21,201 nt of DNA from a virus: IMG/VR virus record IMGVR_UViG_3300017922_000016, positions 1-21,201 of that record. The stretch is one strand, 5' to 3'. Position numbers and translations under genes: made by a program. Positions 20,111-21,201 of this stretch are shown one piece after another; within the stretch, counting starts at the first letter, position 1, and each line of letters opens with the position of its first letter. The notes beneath the pieces were generated by a model. That model was not told the DNA's origin, did not search any database, and saw only the letters and a program-made list of their open reading frames with translations.

Positions 20111-21201
20111 ATGAACGACGTCATCGAATATCTCATCGACGGAACCAGCGGCCTTGCGCCCGGCAGCGCCTCCGGCATGGCCATCATCGCCGGGGTCTGC
20201 TCCGAGGGCGAGGTCGGCAAAGGCTATCTGCTCGGCAAACGCAGCGACCTGCGCGGTCTGCTGGGAGACGGCCCGCTGGTGGACCGCCTGTACGACATCT
20301 TCGCCACCGGCGGTCAGGAGCCGGTGGTCATAGCGGTTCCGGTGGAAGGTCTGCCCGGCGGCTACATCGGCCGCGTCAAGCACGCCGGAACCGGCCCCGG
20401 CGCCACGACCAGCGGTGTTGCCGGCAGCAATGCCGACGCCGTGATCGAGATCGTGACCGAAGGCCAGCTCGGCACCGCCACCTACAAGCTGTCTCTGGAC
20501 GGCGGCGAGACCTGGGAAAATGCCATGGCCACGCCCGCCAACGGGCAGATCGCGCTCGGGGAAACCGGTGCCTATCTCACTCTCGAAGACGGCGCGCACG
20601 TAACCGGAGACACCTATTCGGCCATCGTTCGCGGCCCCATCGGCCCCGTGAAACAGGTCGGTACCGGCCCTGAAATCGACGTTGCCGGCACGGTCAAATC
20701 CGCCGCCGAAATCGTCCTTCGCATCGCCGCCGGCGGCGGTCGCAACGAAGGCACCTACCAGCTCTCCGAAGACGGTGGCGACAATTGGAACACGGTCCGG
20801 ACCATTCCGGTGGACGGCGTGATCCAGGTCGGCTCCACCGGCGTGGCCATCACCGTTCCCGACCAGGAAATGAACGCTGGGACCGAATACAGCCTGCGCC
20901 TCAATGCGCCCGTCCCGTCCATATCTGCGGTCATGTCCGCTCTGGAAGCACCGCTGGAAATCTACGACGTGGAGTTCGTGCACATCGTCGGTCCCACCGA
21001 TGCGGTTGACTGGGCGGCCTGCGGTGCCAAGGCTGACGAACTCTGGAACGCGCATCGTCCCACCTACTTCAAGACCGAATTCCGCATGCCCTACGACGGC
21101 GAGGACCTGAGCGACTGGGCCGCCGCATGGATCGAAGAACGGTCCGGCTTTGCCCACCGCTTCGTCCAGAACATCGCCGCATTCGGCGAGGCCTCGGACG
21201 C
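20111..21201 (+). CDS. Tail sheath protein (Mu gpL position), 3' end missing
   Basis: The first 363 codons of a contractile tail sheath, DUF2586-like; the frame is open to the window edge. GGGAGG lies four bases before ATG. The N-terminal domain (MNDVIEYLIDGTSGLAPGSASGMAIIAG..., GYLLGKRSDLRGLLGDGPLVDRLYDIF) is the sheath core. Two consecutive beta-rich domains with a 91-residue period follow. GTGP is at 93-96 and 184-187. The Asp-box-like SLDGGETW (128-135) recurs as SEDGGDNW (219-226). Core sequence resumes at about 268 (SISAVMSALEAPLEIYDVEFVHIVGPTDAVDWAACG). The inserted domains would face outward from the sheath. Confidence 0.85.
   Translation, partial: MNDVIEYLIDGTSGLAPGSASGMAIIAGVCSEGEVGKGYLLGKRSDLRGLLGDGPLVDRLYDIFATGGQEPVVIAVPVEGLPGGYIGRVKHAGTGPGATTSGVAGSNADAVIEIVTEGQLGTATYKLSLDGGETWENAMATPANGQIALGETGAYLTLEDGAHVTGDTYSAIVRGPIGPVKQVGTGPEIDVAGTVKSAAEIVLRIAAGGGRNEGTYQLSEDGGDNWNTVRTIPVDGVIQVGSTGVAITVPDQEMNAGTEYSLRLNAPVPSISAVMSALEAPLEIYDVEFVHIVGPTDAVDWAACGAKADELWNAHRPTYFKTEFRMPYDGEDLSDWAAAWIEERSGFAHRFVQNIAAFGEASD

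Noticed and set aside
19880-21157. 425-codon open frame on the minus strand across the sheath gene
   Set aside because: Shadow of the sheath, whose + frame is open to the window end and has a proper SD and homologous core.
1-21201. CRISPR arrays, tRNA or rRNA genes, insertion sequences
   Set aside because: No regularly spaced repeats, cloverleaf or IS-type ends were seen; the only transposase is the phage MuA-type enzyme.

Overview
The window is a large internal segment of a Mu-like (transposable, contractile-tailed) prophage. It covers the early replication genes, a middle accessory region, a lysis cassette, the head genes and the start of the tail genes, nearly all on the + strand. Neither phage end is visible: the left-end repressor region would lie upstream of base 1, and the window stops inside a tail sheath gene. 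The DNA is GC-rich with strong Shine-Dalgarno (SD) sites, so a Gram-negative host is likely. The mix of a phage-borne HU, a short MuB and a DUF2586-type sheath fits prophages of Desulfovibrio-like bacteria, but that host guess is inference.

Early region (1-5222): an unrecognised minus-strand gene (113-541) lies ahead of the DDE transposase (MuA-type) and the AAA+ ATPase (MuB-type). A two-winged-helix protein, a small unknown, a DUF3164 protein and a phage HU follow. The set is built for replicative transposition: MuA cuts and joins DNA, MuB chooses targets and HU-type bending assists assembly.

Middle/accessory region (5223-9116): GC drops and small genes dominate. They include a winged-helix-like protein; a minus-strand pair (a very acidic 94-aa protein and a ribbon-helix-helix protein) with its own predicted promoter; an unknown 112-aa protein; a NUMOD4-like/zinc-finger protein; a Cys-rich small protein; GemA (DUF1018); two HTH proteins that may stand in for the middle/late activators Mor and C; and a two-TM membrane protein closed by an excellent intrinsic terminator.

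Late region (9117-21201): a structured leader precedes a DUF5675 protein, a three-TM holin and a DUF2730 protein. Then come the gp26-like wHTH protein, small and large terminase, DUF935 portal, a TraR/DksA-type zinc finger, a MuF head protein fused to a C-terminal predicted RNase toxin domain, protease I with a nested scaffold start, decoration protein, major capsid, DUF1320 (gp36), virion morphogenesis protein G, a gp37-like protein, a small gp38-position protein and a tail sheath (truncated by the window edge). Gene order matches Mu closely. The main points of interest are the MuF-toxin fusion, the SD-sequestering lysis leader, the duplicated Asp-box domains in the sheath, and the accessory minus-strand genes.
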